Shown: in pieces, positions 8,743-16,816 of the stretch
Layout: every line of letters starts with the position of its first letter
How positions within the stretch are numbered: position 1 is the stretch's first letter
DNA from: a virus
Reading direction: 5' to 3' (one strand)
DNA length: 44,013 nt
IMG/VR virus record: IMGVR_UViG_3300020054_000001
Location: 1 to 44,013 of that record
The notes under the pieces: model-generated
Databases searched by the model: none
Seen by the model: the letters and a program-made list of their open reading frames with translations, nothing else
What the model was told of the DNA's origin: nothing
Made by a program: the position numbers and the translations under genes

Positions 8743-10158
8743 CTAGCCGAGCATGATAAAGACCTCATCCTCCGTGGTGCCTCGGGCCTGTCCCGAGAAG
8801 GAGAGGCGGACCTCCCCGTCGTCGAAGGAGAAGTCGGGGACCTCCACATAGACGCTCGGGCACTCCACCGCGACGATCGATCCGGTGGTGTCTCCCTGCT
8901 GGTTGAACCACTCGATCCCGGTCCGCTGGATCGCGTCTCGGACGCGGTGCATCTCGGGGGTGTAGCGGCTCCAAGCCTCCGCGGACGCGGTCACGTTCCT
9001 CATGCCCTGGACGTAGTCCGCGACTTTGTACGCCGCGCCGTGTACGTCCTCGCGGAGGATCAGGCCGTGGTCCACCTCAACCCCGAACGTCTCCACCTCG
9101 GAGAGCACGTCCGCGAGGTAGGTGTGTCCGCCAGTCGCCGGGACGGGCGAGCCCGAGTAAGTCCCCGTGGGTTGGTATGGCTCGATCAGAGCCCCGCTAC
9201 TGTGCGAGGAGGCCGACCCGGAGGGCGAGGCGCGGACGACCGTGAGCGTGTTCGTGCCGGTGTCCTTCGCCGTGACCTGGACGAACTCCTCGTCCGTCTC
9301 GCCCGCGTCGATCGTGTAGTAGTATGGATTGGAGGCGCTCACGTCGTCGGGGACGATGTCCACGTTCGCGACCACGATCGAGGTCACCAAGTTGTTGATC
9401 GACCCGTTGAGCGTGCCCGTGTACTGGAGACGCGCGGACCGGGCGCGGCCCGAGATGGTCAGGCGGATCGCTCCGTCCCCGCCACCGTTAACCCCCACCG
9501 TCGTGGCGAAGGACCCCGTGAGCCGCCACATGTGCGAGTTGTTCCCGAGCCAGATCGTGGCCCCGTCAGGGTCCGCGTCCGCGCCGTCGTGGGGCGAGAA
9601 CGTGATCCCGCTGGTGACCGTGACTCCGTCCGCGGGGGCCACGGAGAGTGGAGTGGCTAGGGTGAGTTCGTCGTGGGTGCCTGGGGCGGTGTTGACCGAG
9701 GCGATCCGCCGTGTCTCTCCGCTGATCGTGACGCACGAGACGCCCGCCGTGAAGTTGGCCCCGTCCCCGTTCGTGATCGGGATCAGCGTCGTGGTTGGGG
9801 TCTCAGCCCCGCTCACCGTGTCCACCGCCGTGTCCGCAACCGCCGCGGTCTGCTGGAGGAGTCCGCAGTTCACGAGCAGATCGGCCCAGTCCGGGGCCGT
9901 GGCCGCGGTTCCGGGGGTGTAGGCGTATAGCTCCGCGGACCACTCCACCGTGGCCTTGAGCGAGATCGACCCGTTGGCGGTCGCGGTGCCGAAGGCGTCC
10001 TCCCGAGCCTGGGAGGGGTTCTTGCTCGTCACCGTGGCGTTGATGATCCGCACCGCGTCCGCGGCCACTGGGTACTGAGTCGCAGGCGTGGCGAACGTGG
10101 ACTCAGGGTCCACGAACATCACGCGATAAATCGGAGAGCCTCGGTTGGGTCCAGTCAT
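8743..10158 (-). CDS. Major tail (tube) protein
   Basis: 471 aa, upstream of the tail chaperones, the standard place of the tube protein. Beta-rich throughout, with N-terminal and C-terminal parts that look like the tube fold (YVEVPDFSFDDGEVRLSFSGQ near the end) and a central Thr/Ser/Gly-rich region (about residues 110-320) that probably forms one or two extra surface domains. This makes it about twice the size of a minimal tube subunit. Family known to hexamerise around the tape measure; the domain count here is inference. Confidence 0.8.
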   Translation of the reverse strand: MTGPNRGSPIYRVMFVDPESTFATPATQYPVAADAVRIINATVTSKNPSQAREDAFGTATANGSISLKATVEWSAELYAYTPGTAATAPDWADLLVNCGLLQQTAAVADTAVDTVSGAETPTTTLIPITNGDGANFTAGVSCVTISGETRRIASVNTAPGTHDELTLATPLSVAPADGVTVTSGITFSPHDGADADPDGATIWLGNNSHMWRLTGSFATTVGVNGGGDGAIRLTISGRARSARLQYTGTLNGSINNLVTSIVVANVDIVPDDVSASNPYYYTIDAGETDEEFVQVTAKDTGTNTLTVVRASPSGSASSHSSGALIEPYQPTGTYSGSPVPATGGHTYLADVLSEVETFGVEVDHGLILREDVHGAAYKVADYVQGMRNVTASAEAWSRYTPEMHRVRDAIQRTGIEWFNQQGDTTGSIVAVECPSVYVEVPDFSFDDGEVRLSFSGQARGTTEDEVFIMLG

Positions 10159-10176
10159 CCTCTTACTCCATCCGGC

Positions 10177-10740
10177 TCACGCGCCGGGGTAGTCCTCGAT
10201 CACCACCACCTCAACGCCCCAGCGGAGGAGGGTGTTCGCGGTGTTCAATTCGGAAAGGAAGAGGCTCTCCGCCTCCACGATCTCGGCTCGGAGGATACGC
10301 CCCCGGGCGTTCCCCGTGGTACCTCCGTTGTTCAGCGTGTACCCGTAGGCCCCGGGCGTGGTCGAGCGGAGGAACATGGACCGCATGACCGCGTCATAGT
10401 CGAGGGACCGCTGGACCAAGGTGGCCTCATCTCCGGCCACGTCCCGATCTACGCACATCAGGAGGATGCTCAGGGTGTGCGGGACCTCGCGGGAGTTGTT
10501 CGAGGTCTCCCGAGAACTGCTCTCCCAGATCACCCCACCGTAGGGGCTCTGGGTGTCCGTCTGAGAGCCCAAAAAGACGTAGTTGTCCCATTGCACCACA
10601 TCCGGGAGTTCGTCGATGGAGATGCCCTCCTGGCTCCTGTACGTTGCGAGGTGGTCATTGAAGGACGCGCGGACGCTGTCCGAGGTCGTCAAGAACGCAT
10701 ACAGGGCGTCCGTGACCAGTCTGGCTCCGACGATCGGCAT
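10177..10740 (-). CDS. Tail terminator / completion protein
   Basis: 187 aa, located between the neck gene with a virion-morphogenesis signature and the tube protein, the usual slot for the protein that caps the tail tube and joins it to the neck. N-terminus PIVGARLVTDALYAFLTTSD is a typical short helix before a mixed alpha/beta domain; the C-terminus (RWGVEVVVIEDYPGA) ends in a strand as in tail terminators. Start overlaps the upstream stop as TGATG. The assignment is mostly positional. Confidence 0.65.
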   Translation of the reverse strand: MPIVGARLVTDALYAFLTTSDSVRASFNDHLATYRSQEGISIDELPDVVQWDNYVFLGSQTDTQSPYGGVIWESSSRETSNNSREVPHTLSILLMCVDRDVAGDEATLVQRSLDYDAVMRSMFLRSTTPGAYGYTLNNGGTTGNARGRILRAEIVEAESLFLSELNTANTLLRWGVEVVVIEDYPGA

Positions 10741-11357
10741 CAGCGGGTCTTCTTGCGCGCGAGGCGCTGCATGGAGCCCTGGCGGCGCTCGAAGTCCTTG
10801 GCGTCGATGATCCCGGCGTCGGCACCGAGGGCCTGCCGTCGCTTAGCGACGATCATGGCCTGGAGGATCTGGGACACCACATAGGGGAGCGTCCCGGGCT
10901 TGATCCTCGGGTCGAACTTGATCGGAGGGCGCGCGGGCATGTACGCCGTCCCGTACTGGTGGTATGTGCCGATCTCCGCCTGCTCGCCCTTCGCCCCCAC
11001 CGTGAGGGTCTTCTTCGTCTTGCGGACACGAGACCCGGAACCGCCCGTGAGCGCACTACGGAGCGCCCCAGTACGCACAAGGATCGGACGGCCCGGGAAC
11101 TCTCGCGCCTTCTGGATCGCATAGGCCGGGGACAACGGAGCCCACTTGCGCCGATTCCCTGTGGCCGCGCCCTCTGACTTGAAGGTCCGCATGTTGTGAC
11201 GGTGGATCAGGGTCGTGACGTGGGGCCACGCCTCGGAGGCGTCCTCGATCAGATCCGCCCACTTCTCCATGCCGCGGAGCAACTTGAGGCCCCCCGGCTC
11301 CATCGTGATCGTGAAGCCGTCCCCGACGCGCCCGCCGAACTGTGAGCGGGAGACCAT
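10740..11357 (-). CDS. Phage virion morphogenesis protein (Mu gpG / HK97 gp10-like)
   Basis: 205 aa. Carries the recognisable pattern of this family: WAPLSPAYAIQK, then ILVRTGALRSAL, then YHQYGTAYMPARPPI near residues 85-165. These proteins join or complete the neck and tail during morphogenesis. Start overlaps the upstream stop as TAATG. A basic C-terminal tail (RRQGSMQRLARKKTR) may contact DNA or the neck ring. Family assignment is from motif recognition. Confidence 0.8.
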   Translation of the reverse strand: MVSRSQFGGRVGDGFTITMEPGGLKLLRGMEKWADLIEDASEAWPHVTTLIHRHNMRTFKSEGAATGNRRKWAPLSPAYAIQKAREFPGRPILVRTGALRSALTGGSGSRVRKTKKTLTVGAKGEQAEIGTYHQYGTAYMPARPPIKFDPRIKPGTLPYVVSQILQAMIVAKRRQALGADAGIIDAKDFERRQGSMQRLARKKTR

Positions 11358-11884
11358 TAGAGCGGCTCCGCGTCTTGGATCACCGGCCCGGGGATGTACG
11401 CCACGTTATCCCCGCCCCAAGTCTCGGAGTAGTCTGGATCTTTGCCGTCCGTCCAGTCCGAGTTGGCGAAGGGAGAGGCCGGGAGGTCATCTGCCGCGCC
11501 GTCTGCGATCAAGACCCGCCGCAACTGCCGATCCTCGCGGAGTTGCGCGAGCATCTCCATCGCGGCCTCGATCAGCCTCTGGGCCGTCGTGTCACCCTGG
11601 CCCGCGGCTCGGACGCCCTGGGCGCGCACTCCGACGCTCCCCTTGGCCTCCAGGACGCGCCCAGACGTGAGGAGGGACTCCACCTCCTTGGCCCACCCTT
11701 CCCCCGCGCTGGAGGCCGTGAAGGCGACGGAGACGCCCGCCATCTTGAGCTGAGTTCGGATGAAGTCATACGCCCGGCCCCAGAGGAACGTCCCCTGGGT
11801 GCTCGTGGGCGTGGTCGTGGAGGTCAGGGTTCCGACCTGGGGCGCGTGACTGAGGGCCTCGGAGATGCTCGCGTTAAACGGCAC
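11357..11884 (-). CDS. Putative head-tail connector / adaptor protein
   Basis: 175 aa with a GTG start 4 bp after the previous stop. Mixed alpha/beta; a central helical region (about 85-125, RLIEAAMEMLAQLREDRQLRRVL) and an aromatic acidic end. It lies between capsid and neck genes in an ordered block, so a neck adaptor role is probable. I do not recognise a specific family. Confidence 0.6.
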   Translation of the reverse strand: MPFNASISEALSHAPQVGTLTSTTTPTSTQGTFLWGRAYDFIRTQLKMAGVSVAFTASSAGEGWAKEVESLLTSGRVLEAKGSVGVRAQGVRAAGQGDTTAQRLIEAAMEMLAQLREDRQLRRVLIADGAADDLPASPFANSDWTDGKDPDYSETWGGDNVAYIPGPVIQDAEPL

Positions 11885-11887
11885 GGG

Positions 11888-12091
11888 TTAGCCCTCCTTC
11901 GGCTTGCTTGCCTTCTTCGCCTTCTTCGGCGCGGGAGCCTTGACGGCCTCCGCCTGACGACGGCGGATCATCCGCTCCGCGTCATCCTCCGAGACCTCGA
12001 TCACAGCCCCAGCCGGGAGGCTCGGGACCGGGCGAGGCTCGCCCTCCACTCGGAATGCCCCACGCATGGGGCACAAGAGGCGGACCTTCAT
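11888..12091 (-). CDS. Small basic-tailed hypothetical protein in the neck block
   Basis: 67 aa from the ATG at 12091, which overlaps the upstream stop (TGATG). The first half forms short strands (MKVRLLCPMRGAFRVEGEPRPVPSLPAGAVIEVSEDDAERMI), then an Ala/Lys/Pro-rich tail (KAPAPKKAKKASKPKEG). Small head-completion-like proteins with a Lys/Pro tail occur in many phages at this position. Function not established. Confidence 0.65.
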   Translation of the reverse strand: MKVRLLCPMRGAFRVEGEPRPVPSLPAGAVIEVSEDDAERMIRRRQAEAVKAPAPKKAKKASKPKEG

Positions 12092-12477
12092 CACTCCGCC
12101 TCCAGAGCCGCCAGGGCGTCCCTGTAGACCTGTTCCGAGGCCGAGGAGACCCTGGGGTCGTTGGCCTGGAGAAAACGCACCTCGGCGGCGCTCAGGCCCT
12201 CCAGATACGCGGGCATGCTCTTGATGCTCGGCCACTTGCTAGGGACCGAGAACCCCGGAGCGGAGTCCGCACCCCCTCCCGGAGGAGAGATGGGCGAGGG
12301 TGCGGGCTCCTGGGGGGGCTCCTTCTCCACCGCTTCGTCTAGGACGATCGACCCGTCCGCTAGAAAGCGGGCGATGTCCGCGGGGGAGAGATCCGGGAGG
12401 GGATCACCCGAGCGGATGACCCCGCCCCCGTTCTGCTTTCCTACTGCCCGACCGGGCGCGACCTTATAGCGAGCCAT
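12091..12477 (-). CDS. Hypothetical neck-region protein
   Basis: 128 aa with an AGGAGCG ribosome site. The N-terminal 45 residues (up to LDEAVEKEP) could fold as a small beta/alpha domain, then a Pro/Gly/Ser-rich linker (50-78), then a helical end (GLSAAEVRFLQANDPRVSSASEQVYRDALAAL read in parts). Such a split resembles short head-tail proteins with a helix-extension-helix end that binds nucleic acid, but no family can be named with confidence. Confidence 0.6.
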   Translation of the reverse strand: MARYKVAPGRAVGKQNGGGVIRSGDPLPDLSPADIARFLADGSIVLDEAVEKEPPQEPAPSPISPPGGGADSAPGFSVPSKWPSIKSMPAYLEGLSAAEVRFLQANDPRVSSASEQVYRDALAALEAE

Positions 12478-12505
12478 TGGATGCGCTCCTATCCGTTGCT
12501 CTCTA

Positions 12506-12928
12506 TCAGACCGTAGTCAGGCCGAAGCCGTCATTCGCGAGGACGCGCCAGCGGTAGGCACCTCCCACGGTGATGGCTTCCAGGCTGATGTGGTCGCCCG
12601 CATCCTGCCCGGTCAGGGTGTTGTTCCCGGTCTGGTTCACCGGCTGGGCCACGGTGATCACGATGTCGCCACCGCCGTCCGTGTCGAAGCCGATGTTCAG
12701 CCGCTGGCCGACGAACGCCGGGATCGCGAGGGTTCGCGTCTCGCCGCTGCCGCCACTGGTCAACATGCACGAGCCCGAGGAGGTCACCGGAATGGCCCCC
12801 GCATCGCCCGGGTCGTCGATCTCCTCGGTCACCAACTGCGGAGCGAGCAGATCGCCCGTGACAGTCAGGGACCGGTTGATCGTCACATCACCGAGGAACA
12901 CCCGATCTACAAGAACTGGAAGGCTCAT
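12506..12928 (-). CDS. Head decoration or fibre-like protein
   Basis: 140 aa with a strong GAGGAGGT ribosome site. Starts SLPVLVDRVFLGDVTINRSLTV, then beta-rich Gly/Thr/Asp segments with repeated VTGD, TLTGQD, ITVGGAY turns. Encoded directly after the major capsid protein. The N-terminal pattern resembles short beta-helical fibre shafts. Possibly a capsid-surface protein; a hypothetical structural role is all that can be supported. Confidence 0.55.
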   Translation of the reverse strand: MSLPVLVDRVFLGDVTINRSLTVTGDLLAPQLVTEEIDDPGDAGAIPVTSSGSCMLTSGGSGETRTLAIPAFVGQRLNIGFDTDGGGDIVITVAQPVNQTGNNTLTGQDAGDHISLEAITVGGAYRWRVLANDGFGLTTV

Positions 12929-12951
12929 GGCCTACCTCCTCTCAGGTGTGA

Positions 12952-13911
12952 TTAGGAGACGACCGAGGACCACAGGTAGCCCAGGGCCGGGGTCGGCACC
13001 GTGAACTGCTCGCAGTAAATCGCGTCGATCTGCTCCTGGTACGAACCGGGGAGGTCGTAGCGACGGATCTCCGGGTCACCCGCGCCGCGGAACCGGAACC
13101 GCTGGATGCAGGACTGGGGCGTGTACGGGGTCGGGCTCTGGACGATGTGGGCGAACAGGCAGAACTTGCCCCAGATGAAGGACTTGCTCTCCGTGAGCCC
13201 CTCCGCTGCGGTGTTGCTGCTCGCCGCGCCGACGATGATCCGATCCACGTCGAGGGCCGCGGCCAGGGCGTCGTCGGGGACGATCCCGCCGCTGGACGAG
13301 GTGCGGCTCCACAGTTCGAGGATCCGATCGTTGGTCCGCAGGGCCTTGTACACCTCGTATCCCATGATCGCGGTGTTGGGCTTGACCCCGGCGTTGGTCA
13401 GGACGGAGTCCTGAGCCGTCAGGGCGTCCGCCACCGGATCCGAGCCAGCCGCGTCCCACTGAGTACCCACCGCGGCGGTAAAGCCGGAGAAGGTAGTCGC
13501 GTTGAAGACGAGGTTGGCGAGGACACGCTCGCGGACGATGGAGGTGTACTTCATCAGCCGGGCGGTGTGCGCGCGGCGGAGGTCGTTACCGTTCCCCATC
13601 GCGAACTTCTGGGAGGTCTTGTTCACGAGGACGCCTTGGGCGCGCTCGTTAAGGTTCCACCCGTCCACCTCGGTGATCGACGTGCGGATCACGTTGGGGC
13701 GGTCCATGCCGGGGCCGAGGACCATATCGTCGAACGGGGACTCAGCGGCGAAGCCCAGACCCACGTCGATGAAGTTCCCGCTCATCGTGTCCACGTCGAT
13801 GACGGGGCACGCGGCGCTGTTGTACGCAATGAAGGACCCATCCTCCGGCGCGAGCATGCGCGCGTAACGCTGGAGGAACCGATCCTGTGTGAAATCGCTA
13901 CGATTGGCCAT
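12952..13911 (-). CDS. Major capsid protein
   Basis: 319 aa. Order protease/scaffold, cement protein, this gene, then neck genes identifies it as the major head subunit, and the length fits an HK97-fold protein without an N-terminal delta domain (scaffold is separate). Features include an N-terminal arm (MANRSDFTQDRFLQRYARML), an acidic central region and a C-terminal segment with aromatic strands (IQRFRFRGAGDPEIRRYDLPGS in parts). The similarity of the N-terminal nine residues to an internal segment of the protease/scaffold is noted separately. Confidence 0.88.
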   Translation of the reverse strand: MANRSDFTQDRFLQRYARMLAPEDGSFIAYNSAACPVIDVDTMSGNFIDVGLGFAAESPFDDMVLGPGMDRPNVIRTSITEVDGWNLNERAQGVLVNKTSQKFAMGNGNDLRRAHTARLMKYTSIVRERVLANLVFNATTFSGFTAAVGTQWDAAGSDPVADALTAQDSVLTNAGVKPNTAIMGYEVYKALRTNDRILELWSRTSSSGGIVPDDALAAALDVDRIIVGAASSNTAAEGLTESKSFIWGKFCLFAHIVQSPTPYTPQSCIQRFRFRGAGDPEIRRYDLPGSYQEQIDAIYCEQFTVPTPALGYLWSSVVS

Positions 13912-13917
13912 TGGAGA

Positions 13918-14298
13918 CTACCCTTCCTCGTAGTAGGAGACTGACCAGAGGACGGAGATCAACTCGCCGTCTGCGCCGCCCTGGATCGCTTGTCCGAGGG
14001 CGTAGTTGCCGGTGGTGACGGGGATAGCTTCGCCCGCCGCGTTGCTCATAACGAGGGTGCCGCCCGTGACGGTGGCTCCGGCCTCAACCTTGATGACTCC
14101 GCCAACCTGTACATCGACGTACTTGTCATCGGTGTTGGCCTCGCCCACCTCGTCGGTGAGAGCGCCGAACATCAGTTCACCGGCTCCGCAGAGGTCGATA
14201 TCAGCGTCCGCGGCAAACTTGACGATGTGCCAGGAGTTGGCCGAGAAGTTCGCGTTGGTCTTAAAGGACTGGATCTCTGGCTTCCACTTCTGTCCCAT
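13918..14298 (-). CDS. Capsid cement protein (DUF2190-like)
   Basis: 126 aa, between protease/scaffold and major capsid genes. Contains the typical small-barrel pattern of capsid stabilising proteins: FGALTDEVGEANTDDKYVDVQVGGVIKVEAGATV (read in parts), then GTLVMSNAAGEAIPVTTGNYALGQAIQGG. These proteins decorate the capsid lattice. Ribosome site GGAGGCG about ten bases upstream. Good family fit by pattern and context. Confidence 0.82.
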   Translation of the reverse strand: MGQKWKPEIQSFKTNANFSANSWHIVKFAADADIDLCGAGELMFGALTDEVGEANTDDKYVDVQVGGVIKVEAGATVTGGTLVMSNAAGEAIPVTTGNYALGQAIQGGADGELISVLWSVSYYEEG

Positions 14299-14304
14299 GA
14301 TGGT

Positions 14305-15759
14305 CTACGCCTCCGCCTGGGTGTTGCTGCTCAGGGAGTCCCAGGCGCGGACGAATGCCTCCGCCTCGGTGATCCCGTGCTCTTTCTGGATCTTCTCCGC
14401 CAGGGCCATCGTGGCGTCGAAGTCGTCGCCCTTGGGCGCGGTCCCCTCGGAGGGAGCCGCCACCACGTCCGCCACCGGCTGGGTGGGGATGTTCTGGACG
14501 GGGAAGAGGGCGTGGGCCTCCTCCTCGCCGAGGGCGGTCAGGACGCGCCAGTAGCGGTCTTCCTGGGCCTTGGCGATCCGGCCATCGGCCACAGCCTGCC
14601 GGAGCGTCAGGGTGCGGTCACGCTCGCCAAGGGCGGCGACCTTCTCCCGCTCGGCATCACGCTCCGCGGTCACGTTCTTCAACTCGTCCTCAAGGACCAC
14701 GGCCTTCTCGGCCTGCTCCTTGAGGGCCACGAGAGCGGCCAGAGCGTCCGCCTCCGTAGCACTCTCCGAAAGCGCGAGCGGGCCGCGCAAGTGCTTGATG
14801 TCCATCTGAGGGACCTCCTTTGGGTTGATCTCGGACGCCGCGATCGGGTCCATTGTGCGAACGAAGGGGCGGTTCGTGAGGGTTCCGCCGATCGGGACGT
14901 ACTCGTCGATCGGGCGTCCCTTCGAGTCCAGCGCCATCCCCGGAGGGGCGAAGACCAGCGAGAACCCGCGGAACTCTCCCGCGCGGACCTTGCCTCGGCC
15001 CTCGTCGGTGTACTCGAACGAGCCCATGAGCGAGGCTGAGCCGTCCGCGTTCATGCGCTTCCGCACCTCGCGGTAGACCGCCGCCAGCCGCTTCACGTCC
15101 GCGGGGTCGATCTTCCCGTCCCGGATCGCGCTCACCTCGTCGTGCTCATAGCCCACGGGGACCGAGCCGCCGACATAGTGATCCGCTTGCTTCGCAGCCG
15201 CGAAGCCCCGAACCAGGGAGTCGATCATCTCCTCGGTGACCATGAGGGCAGAGGGGCCGGAGTGCGGCTTCCCGCCCATCATGCGGGGCCGGTGCTCGCC
15301 CGTGCGGAGTAGTTCGACCTCTACCCGCTGACCGTCCATGAGGGCCACGGCGTGGGGCTCATACGCCTCCCCGAGCATCCGGGGGGCCTTGAGGTACTCG
15401 GGCTGGGTGAAGTCGGCCCGGTTGGCCATCCCTATCTCGGGGTGGTACGCCATCTCCATCTGGTGTGGCTTGTCGGAGTGGTCGCCCATGTGGGCCTCCT
15501 CCTCCTCATGCTCGCCCATCTCGCCAGTGGCCTCCTCGATCCGGTGAGCCATCCCATGCTCCCGAAGCCATTGCTTGAACTCCTCCGCGCCCACTCGCGC
15601 CGCGTCAGCGCGGACGGACTGGATCTCGGAGCCGCCATCGGCGCGGACCCCATAGACGACGGAGAGCCACTCGGGAGCCCCTGGGAGCTTGCCCATCCGA
15701 AACCGGATGAAGCCTTCGGGGTCCCTCTGGCGTGCGGCGTGCTGATTCGGGAACGGCAT
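14305..15759 (-). CDS. Prohead protease fused to scaffold (Mu I-like)
   Basis: 484 aa. Residues about 150-315 look like a Mu I-type prohead protease (PVGYEHDEVSAI, then MGSFEYTDEG and FRGFSLVFAPPG, then LTNRPFVRTMDPIAA), while the last 150 residues are an Ala/Glu/Lys-rich coiled coil (ALVALKEQAEKAVVLEDEL and on) of scaffold type, followed by a Pro/Ala linker and short C-terminal helix. The fused layout lets the protease cut itself and the scaffold out during maturation. An N-terminal His/Glu-rich stretch (75-100) precedes an internal MANRADFTQ at about residues 110-118. No clear ribosome site precedes the ATG. Confidence 0.85.
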   Translation of the reverse strand: MPFPNQHAARQRDPEGFIRFRMGKLPGAPEWLSVVYGVRADGGSEIQSVRADAARVGAEEFKQWLREHGMAHRIEEATGEMGEHEEEEAHMGDHSDKPHQMEMAYHPEIGMANRADFTQPEYLKAPRMLGEAYEPHAVALMDGQRVEVELLRTGEHRPRMMGGKPHSGPSALMVTEEMIDSLVRGFAAAKQADHYVGGSVPVGYEHDEVSAIRDGKIDPADVKRLAAVYREVRKRMNADGSASLMGSFEYTDEGRGKVRAGEFRGFSLVFAPPGMALDSKGRPIDEYVPIGGTLTNRPFVRTMDPIAASEINPKEVPQMDIKHLRGPLALSESATEADALAALVALKEQAEKAVVLEDELKNVTAERDAEREKVAALGERDRTLTLRQAVADGRIAKAQEDRYWRVLTALGEEEAHALFPVQNIPTQPVADVVAAPSEGTAPKGDDFDATMALAEKIQKEHGITEAEAFVRAWDSLSSNTQAEA

Positions 15760-15859
15760 CGCGGAAAGGTTGCAAGCGTAACGGGTGCGGATTCAAACGG
15801 AAAAAACGGGGACGGAGGCCCGCTCCCGGATCTTTTTCCAACTTTCTTCGCTTTTCCGC

Positions 15860-15936
15860 TTGCGCTGAATGTGGGGGCGTTCTATAAATAAATCGTCAGC
15901 GGGACACAACAACAACAACCCGCCCGGAGAGACACC
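15860..15936 (+). promoter_or_regulatory. Type A promoter with leader hairpin
   Basis: -35 TTGCGC (15860-15865), 17-bp spacer, -10 TATAAA (15883-15888), preceded by a T-rich tract and CTTTTCCGC. The leader has GCGGG ... CCCGC pairing around an ACAACAACAACAA loop, then a GGAGAG ribosome site. Confidence 0.88.
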
Positions 15937-16299
15937 ATGAACAACGACCTGACCATCTTCCGCCGCCTCTACCGCAACCTCCAGGGCGAGGCTATCGAGG
16001 CCGGTTTCGCCGCTAGCGCCGCCGAGTTCAACCGCGCCGCCTTGTGGGGAGTCGAGGATGAGGTTAAGGCCGCAGCCCGCGGCGGTGACGTTGAGGCCGC
16101 GATGGCGCTCTGCGATGCCGCCGAGGCTTGGCTGGACGGCGAACTGGCGGCGGCTCGCAAGGCTGCGGGAGAGGACGATTGGGAGGCGGCTTGCGAGGCT
16201 GCGGGAGAGGACGATTGGGGCGATTGGGACGAGCGCGCGGCTTACCGGGCGGCGGTTTGGAAACGGGCTTGCGACGCTCAGCTATCCTACGTCGATTGA
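15937..16299 (+). CDS. Acidic Ala/Trp-rich orphan protein, antisense in head operon
   Basis: 120 aa, helical and acidic with many Ala and Trp. Residues about 72-95 carry two tandem copies of a 12-residue unit with the core AAGEDDW, encoded by an in-frame 36-bp tandem repeat. Expressed from its own type A promoter on the strand opposite to the flanking head genes and closed by a terminator. That is the layout of a moron: an independently expressed accessory gene. No known family; function unknown. Confidence 0.75.
   Translation: MNNDLTIFRRLYRNLQGEAIEAGFAASAAEFNRAALWGVEDEVKAAARGGDVEAAMALCDAAEAWLDGELAAARKAAGEDDWEAACEAAGEDDWGDWDERAAYRAAVWKRACDAQLSYVD
16149..16220 (+). repeat. In-frame 36-bp tandem duplication
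   Basis: Two adjacent 36-bp copies (16149-16184 and 16185-16220) differ at only a few positions and encode two copies of a 12-residue acidic unit. Confidence 0.85.
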
Positions 16300-16319
16300 G
16301 CCCACACGGGCCGCACACA

Positions 16320-16360
16320 AGCCCCGCCCCGTGCGGGGTTTCGTGCTTGGGGCTCTTTTT
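16320..16360 (+). terminator. Intrinsic terminator
   Basis: Nested hairpin: outer arms AGCCCC (16320-16325) and GGGGCT (16349-16354), inner CCCCG...CGGGG, then CTTTTT. Its T-run merges with the T-rich tract upstream of the next promoter. Confidence 0.8.
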
Positions 16361-16382
16361 CCAACTTTCTTCCGTTTTCCGC

Positions 16383-16454
16383 TTGCGTCCGGTCTGGCTG
16401 GTTTCTATAACTAACTCACTAGCGGGGCACGAAGCGCCGCGGGAGGAGAGAGTG
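16383..16454 (+). promoter_or_regulatory. Type A promoter with leader hairpin
   Basis: -35 TTGCGT (16383-16388), 17-bp spacer, -10 TATAAC (16406-16411). Leader carries CGGGGC-ACGAA-GCGCCG, a six-pair stem with one internal mismatch, then GGGAGGAGAGAG. Confidence 0.85.
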
Positions 16455-16637
16455 ATGTTCTGTGTCGAGTTCTTTACCGGAAGGTCTTGGGTGCTCGTGG
16501 GGGAGTACCCGTCAGAATCAGAGGCCGAGGAGAGCGCCGCCTATGTGGCTTGGCATCGGAAGTCCGGGTTCAAGTTCATGAACCTTCACGTCGAGTCCGT
16601 CTCCATTCGAGACTCGCACGGTCGCCGGTACGTCTAG
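16455..16637 (+). CDS. Small orphan protein, antisense in head operon
   Basis: 60 aa, beginning MFCVEFFTGRSWVLVGEYPS. Short aromatic strands at both ends, one acidic helix between (SEAEESAAYVAW) and a basic end (DSHGRRYV); this looks like a small two-strand, one-helix domain. Start chosen at 16455 because GGAGGAGAGAG lies just upstream; longer in-frame extensions lie upstream of the promoter. Its stop overlaps the stop of the convergent minus-strand gene. No known family. Confidence 0.75.
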   Translation: MFCVEFFTGRSWVLVGEYPSESEAEESAAYVAWHRKSGFKFMNLHVESVSIRDSHGRRYV

Positions 16638-16816
16638 CCCTTCTCCCGCCAGTCCTTCGAGCGCCGATCCCCTCCCCATCCGTGGGCCGAGGGGATCTGC
16701 GCTTTCTGGCGCATCTTCCGCACCGCGTCCGCGGTCAATCCCTCGCGGAGTGCGACCACCCGATCCGCCTCCTTGCCGATCCCGTCTGGGAGTGTGGTCC
16801 GTGGGGGTCGCGCCAC
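16634..16816 (-). CDS. Small basic protein in head operon
   Basis: 60 aa from a GTG that overlaps the upstream stop as TAGTG. Arg/Lys-rich with a predicted helix (ADAVRKMRQKAQI) and a basic tail (GWGGDRRSKDWREKG). Overlapping stop with a convergent gene and coupled start support a real gene. May bind nucleic acid by charge; no family recognised. A longer frame (16518-16832) on the same strand is less likely because it would run deep under the plus-strand gene. Confidence 0.55.
   Translation of the reverse strand: MARPPRTTLPDGIGKEADRVVALREGLTADAVRKMRQKAQIPSAHGWGGDRRSKDWREKG

Noticed and set aside
11342-12127. Plus-strand open frame of 261 codons
   Set aside because: Shadow of the neck genes; Arg/Leu-rich composition and no start signals.
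13990-15039. Plus-strand open frame of 349 codons
   Set aside because: Shadow of the cement and protease/scaffold genes; high Arg/Gly/Val content and no ribosome site.
15760-15835. Minus-strand promoter for the protease/scaffold gene
   Set aside because: TTGAAT is present but no -10 box lies at a suitable distance, so a start here cannot be supported.
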